From Nakamurella deserti (GTDB taxonomy: Bacteria > Actinomycetota > Actinomycetes > Mycobacteriales > Nakamurellaceae): a stretch of DNA of 64,000 nt. Of the stretch, positions 34,457-43,114 are shown piece after piece. The notes under the pieces are model-generated. The model ran no database searches and was not told the DNA's origin. It saw nothing but the letters and a program-made list of their open reading frames with translations. The DNA lies in contig NZ_QCXS01000002.1 of the NCBI RefSeq assembly GCF_003260015.1, forward strand, positions 930,001 to 994,000, read 5' to 3'. Each line of letters begins with the position of its first letter. The first letter of the stretch is position 1. The position numbers and the translations under genes were made by a program.

Positions 34457-35068
34457 ATGTCGTCGTTCACCCGTGGCTTCGGTGGCCGCGCCCGGCGCGA
34501 GCGTGACCCGCGGCTGCCACCCGGTCAGTACGACACCGGGGCCGACTGGCCGGTGCTGACCGCCGAGGTGACCCCGCACTTCACCCTCGACCGCTGGAGC
34601 TTCACCCTCGACGGCCTGGTCGACCGGGCGAAGACGTGGACCTGGGCCGACATCCAGGCGCTGCCGTCCTCGGACTACCACGGCGACATCCACTGCGTCA
34701 CCACCTGGTCGAAGTTCGACACCCACTTCCACGGCATCAGTCTCGACGTCCTGCTGGACCAGGTGACGATCCAGCCGGAGGCGAGGTTCATCCTGGCCAC
34801 CTCCACCACCGGCTACACCACCAACATGGGCCTGGACGACATCCGCGGCGGGAAGGCCTGGCTCGCCTGGGAGTTCGGTGGCAAGCCGCTGCCCCGCGAG
34901 CACGGCGGGCCGATCCGGTTGCTGGTCCCGCACCTGTACTTCTGGAAGAGCGCGAAGTGGGTCGACCGCATCACCCTGCTGCACGCCGACGAGCCCGGTT
35001 TCTGGGAGCGCAACGGCTATCACGACCACGGTGACCCGTGGACCGAACAGCGGTACCAGGGTGACTGA
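34457..35068 (+). CDS. Sulfite-oxidase-like molybdopterin protein
   Basis: 203 residues of the oxidoreductase molybdopterin-binding (YedY/sulfite oxidase) fold. The presumed molybdenum ligand is Cys80 in DIHCVTTWSKFD. Other conserved segments are TTGYTTNMGLDDI, GGPIRLLVPHLYFWKSAKW and the terminal GFWERNGYHDHGDPW. No signal peptide or Tat motif, so cytoplasmic, unlike exported YedY. AAAGGA about eight bases upstream of the ATG is the ribosome-binding site. It overlaps the following flavin reductase gene by eight bases, which probably supplies or takes electrons. Confidence 0.88.
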   Translation: MSSFTRGFGGRARRERDPRLPPGQYDTGADWPVLTAEVTPHFTLDRWSFTLDGLVDRAKTWTWADIQALPSSDYHGDIHCVTTWSKFDTHFHGISLDVLLDQVTIQPEARFILATSTTGYTTNMGLDDIRGGKAWLAWEFGGKPLPREHGGPIRLLVPHLYFWKSAKWVDRITLLHADEPGFWERNGYHDHGDPWTEQRYQGD

Positions 35069-35780
35069 GACCCCAGCTCCGGCCGGTTGTTTCCCGCCTG
35101 ACGCCGGCTCCGCACCCACCGCCTGGCAGCGCGCCACCGTGCGTGAGGTGACCCGTCCGACCGGTCGCCTGGTGACGATCCGTCTGGAACCGAGCCACCG
35201 GCAGCAGCAGTACGCCGGTCAGCACTTCGTCGTCCGGCTGACCGCCGACGACGGTTACACCGCGACCCGGTCGTACTCGGTGGCGTCCGATCCCGACGAC
35301 GACCTGGTCGAGATCTGCGTCGAGAAGCTGCCCGACGGCGAGGTGTCCGGGTACCTGTACGACGTCGTCGAACCCGGCGACACCCTCGAGGTACGGGGCC
35401 CGATCGGCGGCTGGTTCGTCTGGGACGGCAGCTGCCCGGCGGTCGCCGTGGGCGGTGGCACCGGGGTGGTGCCGTTGGTCGCCATGCTGCGGCAGGCGCA
35501 GCGGCTCGGGGTGACCGACCGGTTGCGGCTGGCCGTCTCCGGCCGTACCGCCGGTCACATCCCCTACGTCGAGGAGCTGCGGGCCGCCGGCGCGACCGTC
35601 GCACTGACCGGCGCGGGCCACCGGCTGTCCGCCGACGATCTGCGGCCCCTTGCCGACGGCGCCGACCTCGGCTTCGTCTGTGGCTCGGCACGCTTCGCCG
35701 AGGCACTCAGCTCGACGCTGGTCACCGTCGGGCTGCCGGTCGACCACGTCCGGGTCGAGCGCTTCGGTCCCACCGGCTGA
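35061..35780 (+). CDS. FAD/NAD(P)-binding ferredoxin-reductase-type oxidoreductase
   Basis: 239 residues. The FAD domain carries RSYSVASDPDDD (RxYS flavin motif near 73), and the NAD domain VGGGTGVVPLVAMLRQ (near 134) with CGSARFAEAL near the end. No iron-sulfur domain follows, so electrons pass directly to a partner. Its eight-base overlap with the molybdopterin protein points to a two-component redox system. Electron direction and substrate are unknown. Confidence 0.86.
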   Translation: MTETPAPAGCFPPDAGSAPTAWQRATVREVTRPTGRLVTIRLEPSHRQQQYAGQHFVVRLTADDGYTATRSYSVASDPDDDLVEICVEKLPDGEVSGYLYDVVEPGDTLEVRGPIGGWFVWDGSCPAVAVGGGTGVVPLVAMLRQAQRLGVTDRLRLAVSGRTAGHIPYVEELRAAGATVALTGAGHRLSADDLRPLADGADLGFVCGSARFAEALSSTLVTVGLPVDHVRVERFGPTG

Positions 35781-35786
35781 GCGGTT

Positions 35787-37904
35787 TCAGCCGCGCACCA
35801 CGGCCGCCAGCGCGGCGACCCGCCCGCTGGTGAACACGTCCTCCAGCGCCATCACCACACCGTCGGGCCCGGTCAGCGGGACCCGCCAGTTCGGGTACTC
35901 GTCGGTGGTGCCGGGCTGGTTCTGGGTGCGGCGGTCGCCGACCGCGTCGGTCAGGGAGACGCACAGCAGCCGCGACGGCGTCCACGTCAGGTAGCGGTGC
36001 AGCTCGGCCACGGTGGCCTCCACGTCGGCGTCGTCGGGAAGCGACCCGCGACGGCGCAGCGTCGACAGCCAGGCGTCCCGCTCGGCCGCGTCGGTGGCGA
36101 GCTCGTCGGCCAGTGACCGCGTCAAGAGACCCAGTTCGTGGCGCAGCCGGACGTGCTCGCCGGCCAGGTAGCCCGCGGTCGGTGGCAGGTCGTGGGTCGT
36201 CACCGAGGCCAGGCAGTACTCCCGCCAGCGTTCGGGCGGCAGCGGGGCGCCGCTCTCGTCGAACTCGAACCACAGGATGGACGTCCCGAGAATTCCCCGC
36301 TCGCGCAGGTAGCTCCGCGCCGAGGGCTCGACGACCCCGAGGTCCTCGCCGACGACGAGCGCGCCGGCGCGGTGCGCCTCCAGGGCCAGGATGCCGATCA
36401 GCGCCTCGTGGTCGTAGCGGACGTAGGTGCCGGTGGTCGGGAGTTGGCCCGTAGGGGTCCACCACAGCCGGAACAGACCGATGATGTGGTCGACCCGGAC
36501 GCCGCCGGAGTGCCGCAGGACGGTGGCCACCAGCTGCCGGAACGGCGTGTAGGCGACCTCGGCGAGCCGGTCCGGCCGCCACGGCGGCTGCGTCCAGTCC
36601 TGGCCGTTCTGGTTGAACGGATCCGGCGGCGCGCCCACCGACACGCCCTGGGCGAAGACGTCCTGCAGGCCCCAGGCGTCGGCGCCGCCCGGGTGCACCC
36701 CGACCGCGAGGTCGTGCACGATGCCCAGAGTGGCGCCCGCGGTGGTCGCGGCGCGCTGCGCGGTGTCGAGCTGGTCGTCCAGCACCCACTGCAGCCAGCA
36801 GTGGAAGTCGATCTCGTCACCGTGCGCCTCGCGGAACGCGACCACGGCCGGGTCGGTGGGCGAGCGGAGCTCGGCCGGCCAGCGGCGCCAGTCGGGACCG
36901 TGAGTCTCGGCGAGCGCCGACCAGGTCGCGTAGTCGAGCAGGCCGGAACCTTCCCGCTGCCGGTAGGCGCGGTAGGCGATCTCCCGGCCCGCGGAGCGTT
37001 CCACGCGGTGCACCCGCTGCAGCGCCGCGCGTTTCGCCGTCCACGAGGTGTCCCGGTCGATCGCGTCGACGCCGTCCAGGGCGGCCGCCAGGTCGGTGCG
37101 CAGGGCGGCGACCGCCGTCCGGTCGGTGTCGTCGAGGTCGGCGTACTCGGGGATGCGCTCGACCCGCAGGTAGATCGGGTGGGCGAACCGGCGGCTCGTC
37201 GGCAGGTACGGGGACGGCTCCAGCGGCGCCACCGGCTCACCGGCGTGCAGCGGATTGACCAGCACATAAGCAGCGCCCTGCTCGGCGGCGGCCCACACCG
37301 CGAGGTCGGTGAGATCGGTCAGATCCCCGACACCCCACGACCTTTCGGACCGGACGCTGTACAGCTGGGCGGCCAGTCCCCAGGCGCGGTGGTCACCCAT
37401 CCGCGCGGGGAAACCGAGCCACGGCGGGGTGACGATGACGGCGGCGGCGGCCTCGCGGTCACCGCTGCGGGCCCGCAGCGTGTGGTAGCCCAGGGGCAGG
37501 TCGTCCGGGAGGCGGAACCGCGCCCGTCCCGTCCACTCCCCGTCGATCTCCTGCGCCGGGGAGTTGTCCTCGGTCTGCACGACGTCGTCCCGGAAGCCGC
37601 CGGTCTCCAGGTCGATCCACACCTGCACCGGCGCCCCCGCCGGGACGTGCACGGGGAAATCCGGACGGTGCCCCTGCCGGGTGACCAGGCACGGTGGCAG
37701 CATCCGGCGCCAGCCGGACCGGTGGTACTCCTCGAGCGCGGCGCGCGCGGCGTCGGGGGTCGACGCGTCCAGGTCGAGCGCGGCCAGCACCGCGGTCACC
37801 GTCTGGGCGGGAACGGGCTGGTGGTGACCCTGCCAGTCCCAGTACTCGGTGGCGATGCCGAGCGCGTCGGCCAGTTGCTGCACGGCGGGATCGAGGTGTG
37901 ACAT
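35787..37904 (-). CDS. malQ: 4-alpha-glucanotransferase (amylomaltase)
   Basis: 705 residues of GH77. The barrel carries VRVDHIIGLFRLWW (nucleophile Asp), VVGEDLGVVEP (acid/base Glu) and SVTTHDLPPTAGY (Asp). The N-terminal extension (about 1-160) with a beta-sandwich is that of the longer MalQ proteins. It transfers glucan segments in maltodextrin or glycogen metabolism. GAGGA six bases before the ATG is the ribosome-binding site. It converges on the flavin reductase with six bases between stops. Confidence 0.92.
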   Translation of the reverse strand: MSHLDPAVQQLADALGIATEYWDWQGHHQPVPAQTVTAVLAALDLDASTPDAARAALEEYHRSGWRRMLPPCLVTRQGHRPDFPVHVPAGAPVQVWIDLETGGFRDDVVQTEDNSPAQEIDGEWTGRARFRLPDDLPLGYHTLRARSGDREAAAAVIVTPPWLGFPARMGDHRAWGLAAQLYSVRSERSWGVGDLTDLTDLAVWAAAEQGAAYVLVNPLHAGEPVAPLEPSPYLPTSRRFAHPIYLRVERIPEYADLDDTDRTAVAALRTDLAAALDGVDAIDRDTSWTAKRAALQRVHRVERSAGREIAYRAYRQREGSGLLDYATWSALAETHGPDWRRWPAELRSPTDPAVVAFREAHGDEIDFHCWLQWVLDDQLDTAQRAATTAGATLGIVHDLAVGVHPGGADAWGLQDVFAQGVSVGAPPDPFNQNGQDWTQPPWRPDRLAEVAYTPFRQLVATVLRHSGGVRVDHIIGLFRLWWTPTGQLPTTGTYVRYDHEALIGILALEAHRAGALVVGEDLGVVEPSARSYLRERGILGTSILWFEFDESGAPLPPERWREYCLASVTTHDLPPTAGYLAGEHVRLRHELGLLTRSLADELATDAAERDAWLSTLRRRGSLPDDADVEATVAELHRYLTWTPSRLLCVSLTDAVGDRRTQNQPGTTDEYPNWRVPLTGPDGVVMALEDVFTSGRVAALAAVVRG

Positions 37905-38021
37905 GGCAGGTCCTCAGGGAGTCGGTACGGCTGGTGTCGAACCGTCAAGGCCCGAGCCATTCCAGCACAACGGGTCACCCTGTGCCGCACGCGGGAATGC
38001 CGGGCCGCCCGGAGCTGTCGT

Positions 38022-38027
38022 TATGGT
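38022..38027 (+). promoter_or_regulatory. -10 element of the PEP-mutase-like gene
   Basis: TATGGT lies 46 bases before the GTG start, which has the ribosome-binding site GGGAG. No clear -35. Confidence 0.4.
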
Positions 38028-38073
38028 GACCACCGACCCGCGCCGTAGGCGCCGCACCCTTCCGGGAGTTCCC

Positions 38074-38823
38074 GTGTCACTGCAGGACAAGGCCACCACG
38101 TTCCTCGAGCTGCACCGCGCTGGTGACCCGGTGGTGCTGCCCACCGTGTGGGACGCCTGGAGCGCGACGCTCGCCGCGGACGCCGGCTTCGCCGGGTTGA
38201 CCGTCGGTAGCCACCCCGTGGCCGACGCCCTCGGGCGCGCCGACAACGAAGGTCTGACCTTCGACGAGGTGCTGGGCCAGGTCGCCCGGATCACCGCCAC
38301 GGTGGACCTGCCGGTGTCGGTGGACATCGAGTCCGGGTACGGGCTGGAGCCGGCCCGGCTGGTCGAGGGGCTGGTCTCGGTCGGAGCCGTCGGCTTCAAC
38401 ATCGAGGACACCGTGCACAGCCAGGGCGGCCGGCTGCGCTCCGGGCAGGAACACGCGGACCTGGTCGGCGCGTTGCGTGCCGCGTCGGACGCGGCCGGCG
38501 TGCACCTGGTCATCAACGCCCGTACCGACGTCTTCATCAAGCAGACCGGGCCGGCGGAGTCCCGGGTCGACCTGGCGGTCGAGCGCCTGACGCTGGCGGC
38601 GCAGGCCGGCGCGGACGTGCTGTACCCGGTGGGTGGGCACGACGCCGACACCTGGGCGCAACTGGCCGCGGCGCTCCCGCTGCCGGTCAACGCGATCGCC
38701 TTCCCCGAGCAGCAGACGCTGGCCGACTTCGCGCCGCTCGGGGTCGGCCGGATCAGCTTCGGCCCGCGCCTGCAGGGAGCGCTCGGCGCCTACGCCGGTC
38801 GGCTGTTCGCAGCCTGGAAGTAG
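38074..38823 (+). CDS. Isocitrate lyase/PEP mutase family protein
   Basis: 249 residues of the ICL/PEPM alpha/beta-barrel family. Visible landmarks are VLPTVWDAWSATLAADAGF, the Mg2+-binding VDIESGYG near residue 90, and GFNIEDT near 108. It lacks the KKCGH motif of true isocitrate lyases. Related members are oxaloacetate decarboxylases, 2-methylisocitrate lyases or phosphonomutases; the small size and the INARTDVF segment fit the poorly characterised group that cleaves C-C bonds in 2-oxo or 2,3-substituted acids. Overlaps the next gene by one base. Confidence 0.82.
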   Translation: MSLQDKATTFLELHRAGDPVVLPTVWDAWSATLAADAGFAGLTVGSHPVADALGRADNEGLTFDEVLGQVARITATVDLPVSVDIESGYGLEPARLVEGLVSVGAVGFNIEDTVHSQGGRLRSGQEHADLVGALRAASDAAGVHLVINARTDVFIKQTGPAESRVDLAVERLTLAAQAGADVLYPVGGHDADTWAQLAAALPLPVNAIAFPEQQTLADFAPLGVGRISFGPRLQGALGAYAGRLFAAWK

Positions 38824-39725
38824 TGCCGCCGCCGCCGCTGCCGATCCGGGACGGGCTCAACCCGACCCGGCTGCACCTCCCGCCGGACGAAACGTGGCCG
38901 ACGGTGCTGAGCTACCTGCTGCACCGCTTCCCCGCGGACGAGGCCCGGTTGCTGGAGAAGATGGACGCGGCCGAGGTGGTCGACGGTGACGGCGTTCCGG
39001 TCACCCGCGATACCCCCTACCGGCACCGGACGTTCGTGTACCTGTACCGGGACCCGCAGGTCGAACAGCGGGTGCCGTTCGAGATCGACATCCTGCACCG
39101 CGACGACACCCTGCTCGTGGTCGACAAGCCGCATTTCCTGTCGACGATGGCGCGCGGGCGCTACGTGGTGGAGTCGGCGCTGGTGCGGCTGCGCCGGGAC
39201 CTGGACCTGCCGACGCTGAGCCCCGCCCACCGTCTGGACCGGGTGACCGCGGGCGTGCTGATGTTCACCGTCGACCCGGCGGTCCGCGGGGCCTACCAGA
39301 CGATGTTCGCCGCCGGCACGGTGGCCAAGGAGTACCAGGCCATCGCCGGGGTCGACCCGGCGCGGACCTGGCCGGTGACCGTGCGGAGTCGCATCGTGAA
39401 GCACCGGGGCGTGCCCCGGGCCGAGGAGGTCCCCGGCGAGCCGAACGCCCGCAGCTGGATCGACCTGGTCGATCGACGCGGGGCGTGGGGGCGGTACCGG
39501 CTGCGGCCGGCGACCGGCAAGACCCACCAGCTGCGGCTGCACATGAACGCCCTGGGTCTGCCGATCCGCAACGACAACTTCTATCCCGAGCTGCTCGACA
39601 CCGCGCACGACGACTACGCGGCGCCGCTGCAGTTGCTGGCCAGGTCCATGACGTTCACCGATCCGCTGTCCGGGCGCGAGCGGCACTTCCAGACCCGGCG
39701 GGTGCTGGAGCTGCCCGCCGGGTGA
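38823..39725 (+). CDS. RluA-type RNA pseudouridine synthase
   Basis: 300 residues. The catalytic Asp139 is in HRLDRVTAGVLMF and the uracil-site region in GKTHQLRLHMNALGLPI. An N-terminal part (about 1-85), without a clear S4 signature, precedes the catalytic domain. It isomerises uridine in rRNA or tRNA; the exact site is unknown. The GTG start overlaps the stop of the preceding gene by one base. Confidence 0.88.
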   Translation: MPPPPLPIRDGLNPTRLHLPPDETWPTVLSYLLHRFPADEARLLEKMDAAEVVDGDGVPVTRDTPYRHRTFVYLYRDPQVEQRVPFEIDILHRDDTLLVVDKPHFLSTMARGRYVVESALVRLRRDLDLPTLSPAHRLDRVTAGVLMFTVDPAVRGAYQTMFAAGTVAKEYQAIAGVDPARTWPVTVRSRIVKHRGVPRAEEVPGEPNARSWIDLVDRRGAWGRYRLRPATGKTHQLRLHMNALGLPIRNDNFYPELLDTAHDDYAAPLQLLARSMTFTDPLSGRERHFQTRRVLELPAG

Positions 39726-39799
39726 CGCGGGGCCGGTGCGGGGTGGGGGTCGTGGCTCACACCGCGACCGTTCCGTGCGCCGAGGGTCACCGGCCGTGA

Positions 39800-39805
39800 C
39801 AGACT
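39800..39805 (+). promoter_or_regulatory. -10-like hexamer of the RmlC-like gene
   Basis: CAGACT is exactly six bases before the GTG start; leaderless layout. Confidence 0.45.
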
Positions 39806-39811
39806 CCCACC

Positions 39812-40381
39812 GTGGCTTTCGAGATCATCGACATGGACGTGCAGCACACCGCGATCGACGACCTGGTCGTGGTGACGCTGAAGCAGGTGACCGACGACCG
39901 CGGCACCGTTCGGGAGTTCTTCCGCGCCAGCGCCTACACCGACGGCCCGTTCGCCGGGCTGGGGGAGTGGCGGCAGATCAACGTCACCGAGACGAAGCAG
40001 GGTGCCGTTCGTGGCCTGCACGGGGAGGCGATGGTCAAGCTGGTCAGCTGCGTCTCGGGTGCGGCACACGGGGTGTACCTGGACGCCCGCGAGGACTCCG
40101 CGACCTACGGTGCCGTGGTCACGGTGCCGCTGGTGCCCGGCACCCAGGTGCTGGTTCCGGCGGGCGTCTGCAATGCCTTCCAGTCGGTGTCCGACGGCGG
40201 CACCCAGTACGTGTACTGCTTCACCGAGGAGTGGACGCCGGGGATGGCGGGCATCGCCTTCAGCCCGATCGACGAGGGGCTGGGAATCTCCTGGCCGCTG
40301 CCCATCGACGAGAACGACCCCGCGCAGATCTCCGCGAAGGATCTCGGTGCCCCCCGGTTCAGCGAGTCCGCGCGGCGCTGA
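39812..40381 (+). CDS. dTDP-4-dehydrorhamnose 3,5-epimerase-like protein
   Basis: 189 residues of the RmlC cupin family. The epimerase landmarks DRGTVREFFRAS, INVTETKQGAVRGLHGE (catalytic His in RGLH) and the late GLGISWPLP are visible. In classical RmlC the second conserved segment reads GFAHGF; here it is GVCNAF, so that His-Gly is replaced. It may still act on a nucleotide-4-keto sugar or be a divergent paralogue; no other rml genes are nearby. The 237-bp stretch after it is non-coding. Confidence 0.78.
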   Translation: MAFEIIDMDVQHTAIDDLVVVTLKQVTDDRGTVREFFRASAYTDGPFAGLGEWRQINVTETKQGAVRGLHGEAMVKLVSCVSGAAHGVYLDAREDSATYGAVVTVPLVPGTQVLVPAGVCNAFQSVSDGGTQYVYCFTEEWTPGMAGIAFSPIDEGLGISWPLPIDENDPAQISAKDLGAPRFSESARR

Positions 40382-40618
40382 CCGGGGCCGGCGGTGCGAC
40401 CGGGCTGACCGCGGCCGACCCGGGCCGACCGGGGTGGCCGTGCAGGCCGGGGTGACCAGTGCTCACCGGCGCTGCCCGGGGTGGCGGTGCGGACGGGGTT
40501 CTTGCGGCCGGCCAGGGCTAAAGGACCAGGGCCGACGAGGGTGGCGGTGCGGATCGGGGGTGGCGGGCGACCGGATCGACCGCGGCCGACCAGGCCCGGC
40601 CGGCCGGTCGATGGACGC
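40382..40618. repeat. Gene-free stretch with degenerate direct repeats
   Basis: This GC-rich spacer between convergent genes holds no convincing reading frame. GGGTGGCGGTGCGGA occurs twice, 60 bp apart (40479 and 40539), and GACCGCGGCCGACC twice (near 40408 and 40578). It looks like decayed tandem duplication. Confidence 0.5.
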
Positions 40619-41122
40619 TCAGCCGATCCGGACGCCGTTCTCCAGGAACGTGACCCGCAGCAGGAACGCGGCTTCCGCGCCCATCACCACATCGACCAGG
40701 TCCACGAGCCGCGCCACGAACGCACCGCCGTGGGCAGGCTCCACCTCGTCGGCGAGGTGGTGCGCGAGCTCGTGGAGCACCACCAGCTCGCGCAACGCCC
40801 ACTGACTGCCGTGGGTGGCCCCGGGCACCGCGATCACCGCGTCGGCGCGCTCGTAGTGCGCCATGCCGCCACCCTGCCGTTCCCGGGCGGTCGCCGGCAC
40901 CGCCGCCCGGGGCCACCGCTGCCGCACCGTGGGCAGCGCCCGCACCCGGTCGAGGTAGTGCTGCACCGCGTCCAGGGACGCGAACCGCCGTTCCACCGGC
41001 AGCGTGATCCGTGAACCGGCCACCTCGACGACCGGGAAGTCGGCGGAGCGGTCCAGCAGCCGGTGCACCAGATGTTCGGCGTCGTAGACCAGACTCCGCT
41101 GCCCGTCGCGGATCTCGGGCAC
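40619..41122 (-). CDS. HELAHH zinc metallohydrolase (TIGR04338-like)
   Basis: 167 residues. The zinc motif HELAHH is at residues 117-122, with a likely third ligand in the following AHGGAF segment. The layout (a roughly 100-residue lead-in with YDAEHLVHRLLDR and a gluzincin-like helix) fits the actinobacterial family TIGR04338, a putative metallohydrolase of unknown substrate. It lies two bases after the DUF2786 gene on the same strand, so the two are co-expressed. No signal peptide, so probably cytoplasmic. Confidence 0.82.
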   Translation of the reverse strand: MPEIRDGQRSLVYDAEHLVHRLLDRSADFPVVEVAGSRITLPVERRFASLDAVQHYLDRVRALPTVRQRWPRAAVPATARERQGGGMAHYERADAVIAVPGATHGSQWALRELVVLHELAHHLADEVEPAHGGAFVARLVDLVDVVMGAEAAFLLRVTFLENGVRIG

Positions 41123-41124
41123 GG

Positions 41125-41967
41125 TCAGGTACCCAGGGCGGGGCGCCGCCCCCCGAGGGCCTGCTCGGCGCCCAACCGGGCGGTGCGCCCGGCCCGGTCG
41201 CCGGCCCGCCGCGACGCCTCGGAGTACCCCGCGGACGCGCGGTTGCCGGCCCAGCTGCCGCGGGCGTTGCTGTGGGTGCTGTAGTGGTCGGTCAACTCGA
41301 GCTCACGGTCCCGCAGCGCCAACGCCACCCCGGTGCCGCGGTCACCGGCCGCCGTGTCGGCCGCCACCGCCTCCTCCCGCGCGGCGGTCCGGGCCTCCTG
41401 CAACCGTTGACCGATCCGCGCGGCGAACGCCTCCTGGAAGTTGATCCGCGCGGTGGTGGCGTGCACCGGGCGGCGTTCGTGCACGACCGTGGTCACGATG
41501 CGGCCGCGGCGGGTGGGCACCTCGACCCGCACCGGCCGCACCACCGTCTCGGCGGCGTGGGCGCCGGTCTTGATGAAACCGTCCGACGCACGCACCATCT
41601 GCACCACCAGAGAGGCGTACAGCGCCTCCGTCGCGTCGATGTCGGCGGCGAAACCGTAGGCGAAGACCCTCGTCGAGTTGCGGGCCACGTCGCAGATCAG
41701 GTCGTTGGCCCGCCCGATGGCGAGGAACAGCTGCACGTAGGTGCGCAGGCCGCGCTTGCCCGCCGCACCGATTTCGACCGTGCGCTGGGTGGGGGCCACC
41801 CGCTGTTCACGGGCGTTCGTGTGGGCGCGGGCGACCGCCAGATCCACCGACGCCAGGGTCGCGAGCCGCTGGGCGGCCTGCAGGTAGGCGTCCGCTTCGT
41901 GTTCGTTGTCCGTGCCCTCGGCCTTGCGCAGCAGCGCCGCGATGCGGCTGAGGTTCTTGTCGACCAT
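41125..41967 (-). CDS. DUF2786 domain protein
   Basis: 280 residues. The N-terminal 40 residues (LSRIAALLRKAEGTDNEHEADAY) are the DUF2786 signature. The rest is helical, with FAYGFAADIDATEALYASLVVQM near 90, and an Arg/Ala-rich C-terminus (about 225-280). Function unknown; DUF2786 proteins occur in phages and Actinobacteria. The ATG has TACCGT eight bases upstream. It leads a two-gene unit with the HELAHH metallohydrolase. Confidence 0.8.
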   Translation of the reverse strand: MVDKNLSRIAALLRKAEGTDNEHEADAYLQAAQRLATLASVDLAVARAHTNAREQRVAPTQRTVEIGAAGKRGLRTYVQLFLAIGRANDLICDVARNSTRVFAYGFAADIDATEALYASLVVQMVRASDGFIKTGAHAAETVVRPVRVEVPTRRGRIVTTVVHERRPVHATTARINFQEAFAARIGQRLQEARTAAREEAVAADTAAGDRGTGVALALRDRELELTDHYSTHSNARGSWAGNRASAGYSEASRRAGDRAGRTARLGAEQALGGRRPALGT

Positions 41968-42031
41968 GACCGGAGACGGTAGCGGCCGCCACCGACACCG
42001 CGCCCCGCCCGCGGCGGTGGAACGCGGGGGT

Positions 42032-43000
42032 TCACCGCCCGTTGACCGAGAAGTGCTGGTAGTCGGTCGGGCTCGTCCACGACCCGCCCCATTCCCAGCC
42101 GGCGGCGGCGAACGCGGTGACGACGGCGTCGCCGGCGTGCAGCACGGCGGGCCGGTCCGGACGGGTGCGGAACTCCCGGCCGGCGGGTGGCAGTACCGTG
42201 TCGCCGCGGACGTAGGGGTTCGCGACCGGGTTGAGGTCGATGGCCGTCCCGTAGGAGTGCTCCGAGAACCCGCCGCCGCCGGTGACCGGCCGGCAGTTGA
42301 ACGCCGACGTGTTGTCGGCCGCCATCGAGGCGTCGTCGTCGCCGCCGAAGTCGTCGACCACGCGCATGGACGTGATCGGGTAACCGGCGTCGTACACCTG
42401 CCGGAGCACCGCCACCACGTCGTCGGCCACGGAGGCGGCGACGACCATCCCGCCGGTGTGATCGGAGCCGTCCGCCCCGCGGTGGGTGACCGTCAGGTAG
42501 CGCAGCTCGGCCAGGGCCACCGGGCAACCGGGTCGCCACGAGGTGGCCATCCGGGCGGCGAGGGCGTCGTCGATCGGCGAGACCGTGGCCACGAACCCGC
42601 TGCCGGCGACCGGGGGGTGCGCCGCCGCGGTCCGGAGGGCGACGGACGGCCCCGCGCCGGTGGTCCCCGTCGGGCCGGGCGCCGGATCCGACGGCGGGGG
42701 GCCCGGCGCGCTGGTGTCCCGGGGCGCCGGTCCGGCCGCGGCGGGGTCGGTGGGGTCGGCGCCCGACGGCACCGCGGCCGGACGCGGGGATGTCGGGACA
42801 GCGCCGACGGACGGTGTCGTCCGGATCGCGGCGGTCGGCGGCGGCCCGGTGACCGTGCCGCTCGTTCCGTCCGGGCCGGGGCCGGGGCCGGGGTGGGTGC
42901 CGGTGCCGCAGCCCGCGAGCAGCAGGCAGACGCCCAGGACCGCCCCGCGCCGGGTACCTGCGGCCGGGCGCCGGTGTCCCGCGGCCGGGCGTCTGCGCAC
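42032..43000 (-). CDS. M15 family D-Ala-D-Ala carboxypeptidase-like lipoprotein
   Basis: 322 residues. The signal peptide (about 1-31) ends in lipobox LLAGC. A Pro/Gly/Thr-rich linker (about 32-130) spans to the catalytic domain. Zinc motifs of the M15 VanY/peptidase fold are visible in FSEHSYGTAIDLNP (His and Asp) and WGGSWTSPTDYQHFSV (His). It should trim peptidoglycan peptides outside the membrane. The GTG start was chosen because CAGAAT lies exactly six bases upstream and because it directly precedes the Arg-rich signal sequence. Confidence 0.85.
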   Translation of the reverse strand: MRRRPAAGHRRPAAGTRRGAVLGVCLLLAGCGTGTHPGPGPGPDGTSGTVTGPPPTAAIRTTPSVGAVPTSPRPAAVPSGADPTDPAAAGPAPRDTSAPGPPPSDPAPGPTGTTGAGPSVALRTAAAHPPVAGSGFVATVSPIDDALAARMATSWRPGCPVALAELRYLTVTHRGADGSDHTGGMVVAASVADDVVAVLRQVYDAGYPITSMRVVDDFGGDDDASMAADNTSAFNCRPVTGGGGFSEHSYGTAIDLNPVANPYVRGDTVLPPAGREFRTRPDRPAVLHAGDAVVTAFAAAGWEWGGSWTSPTDYQHFSVNGR

Positions 43001-43006
43001 CACCCC

Positions 43007-43012
43007 ATTCTG
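43007..43012 (-). promoter_or_regulatory. -10-like hexamer of the M15 lipoprotein gene
   Basis: CAGAAT (minus strand) is exactly six bases before the GTG start. Confidence 0.45.
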
Positions 43013-43114
43013 CGACGGCGTCGGGGGTATCGGGCCGGCGCCGGGAGCCGCCACGGGATCGCCCGGAGCCGGAGCCGGATGCGGCCGGATCCGGAACCGA
43101 CCGGCGACCGGTGG

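Noticed and set aside
40382-40618. Short open frames in the spacer after the RmlC-like gene.
   Set aside because: They are built from degenerate GC-rich repeats, lack ribosome-binding sites and show no family pattern.
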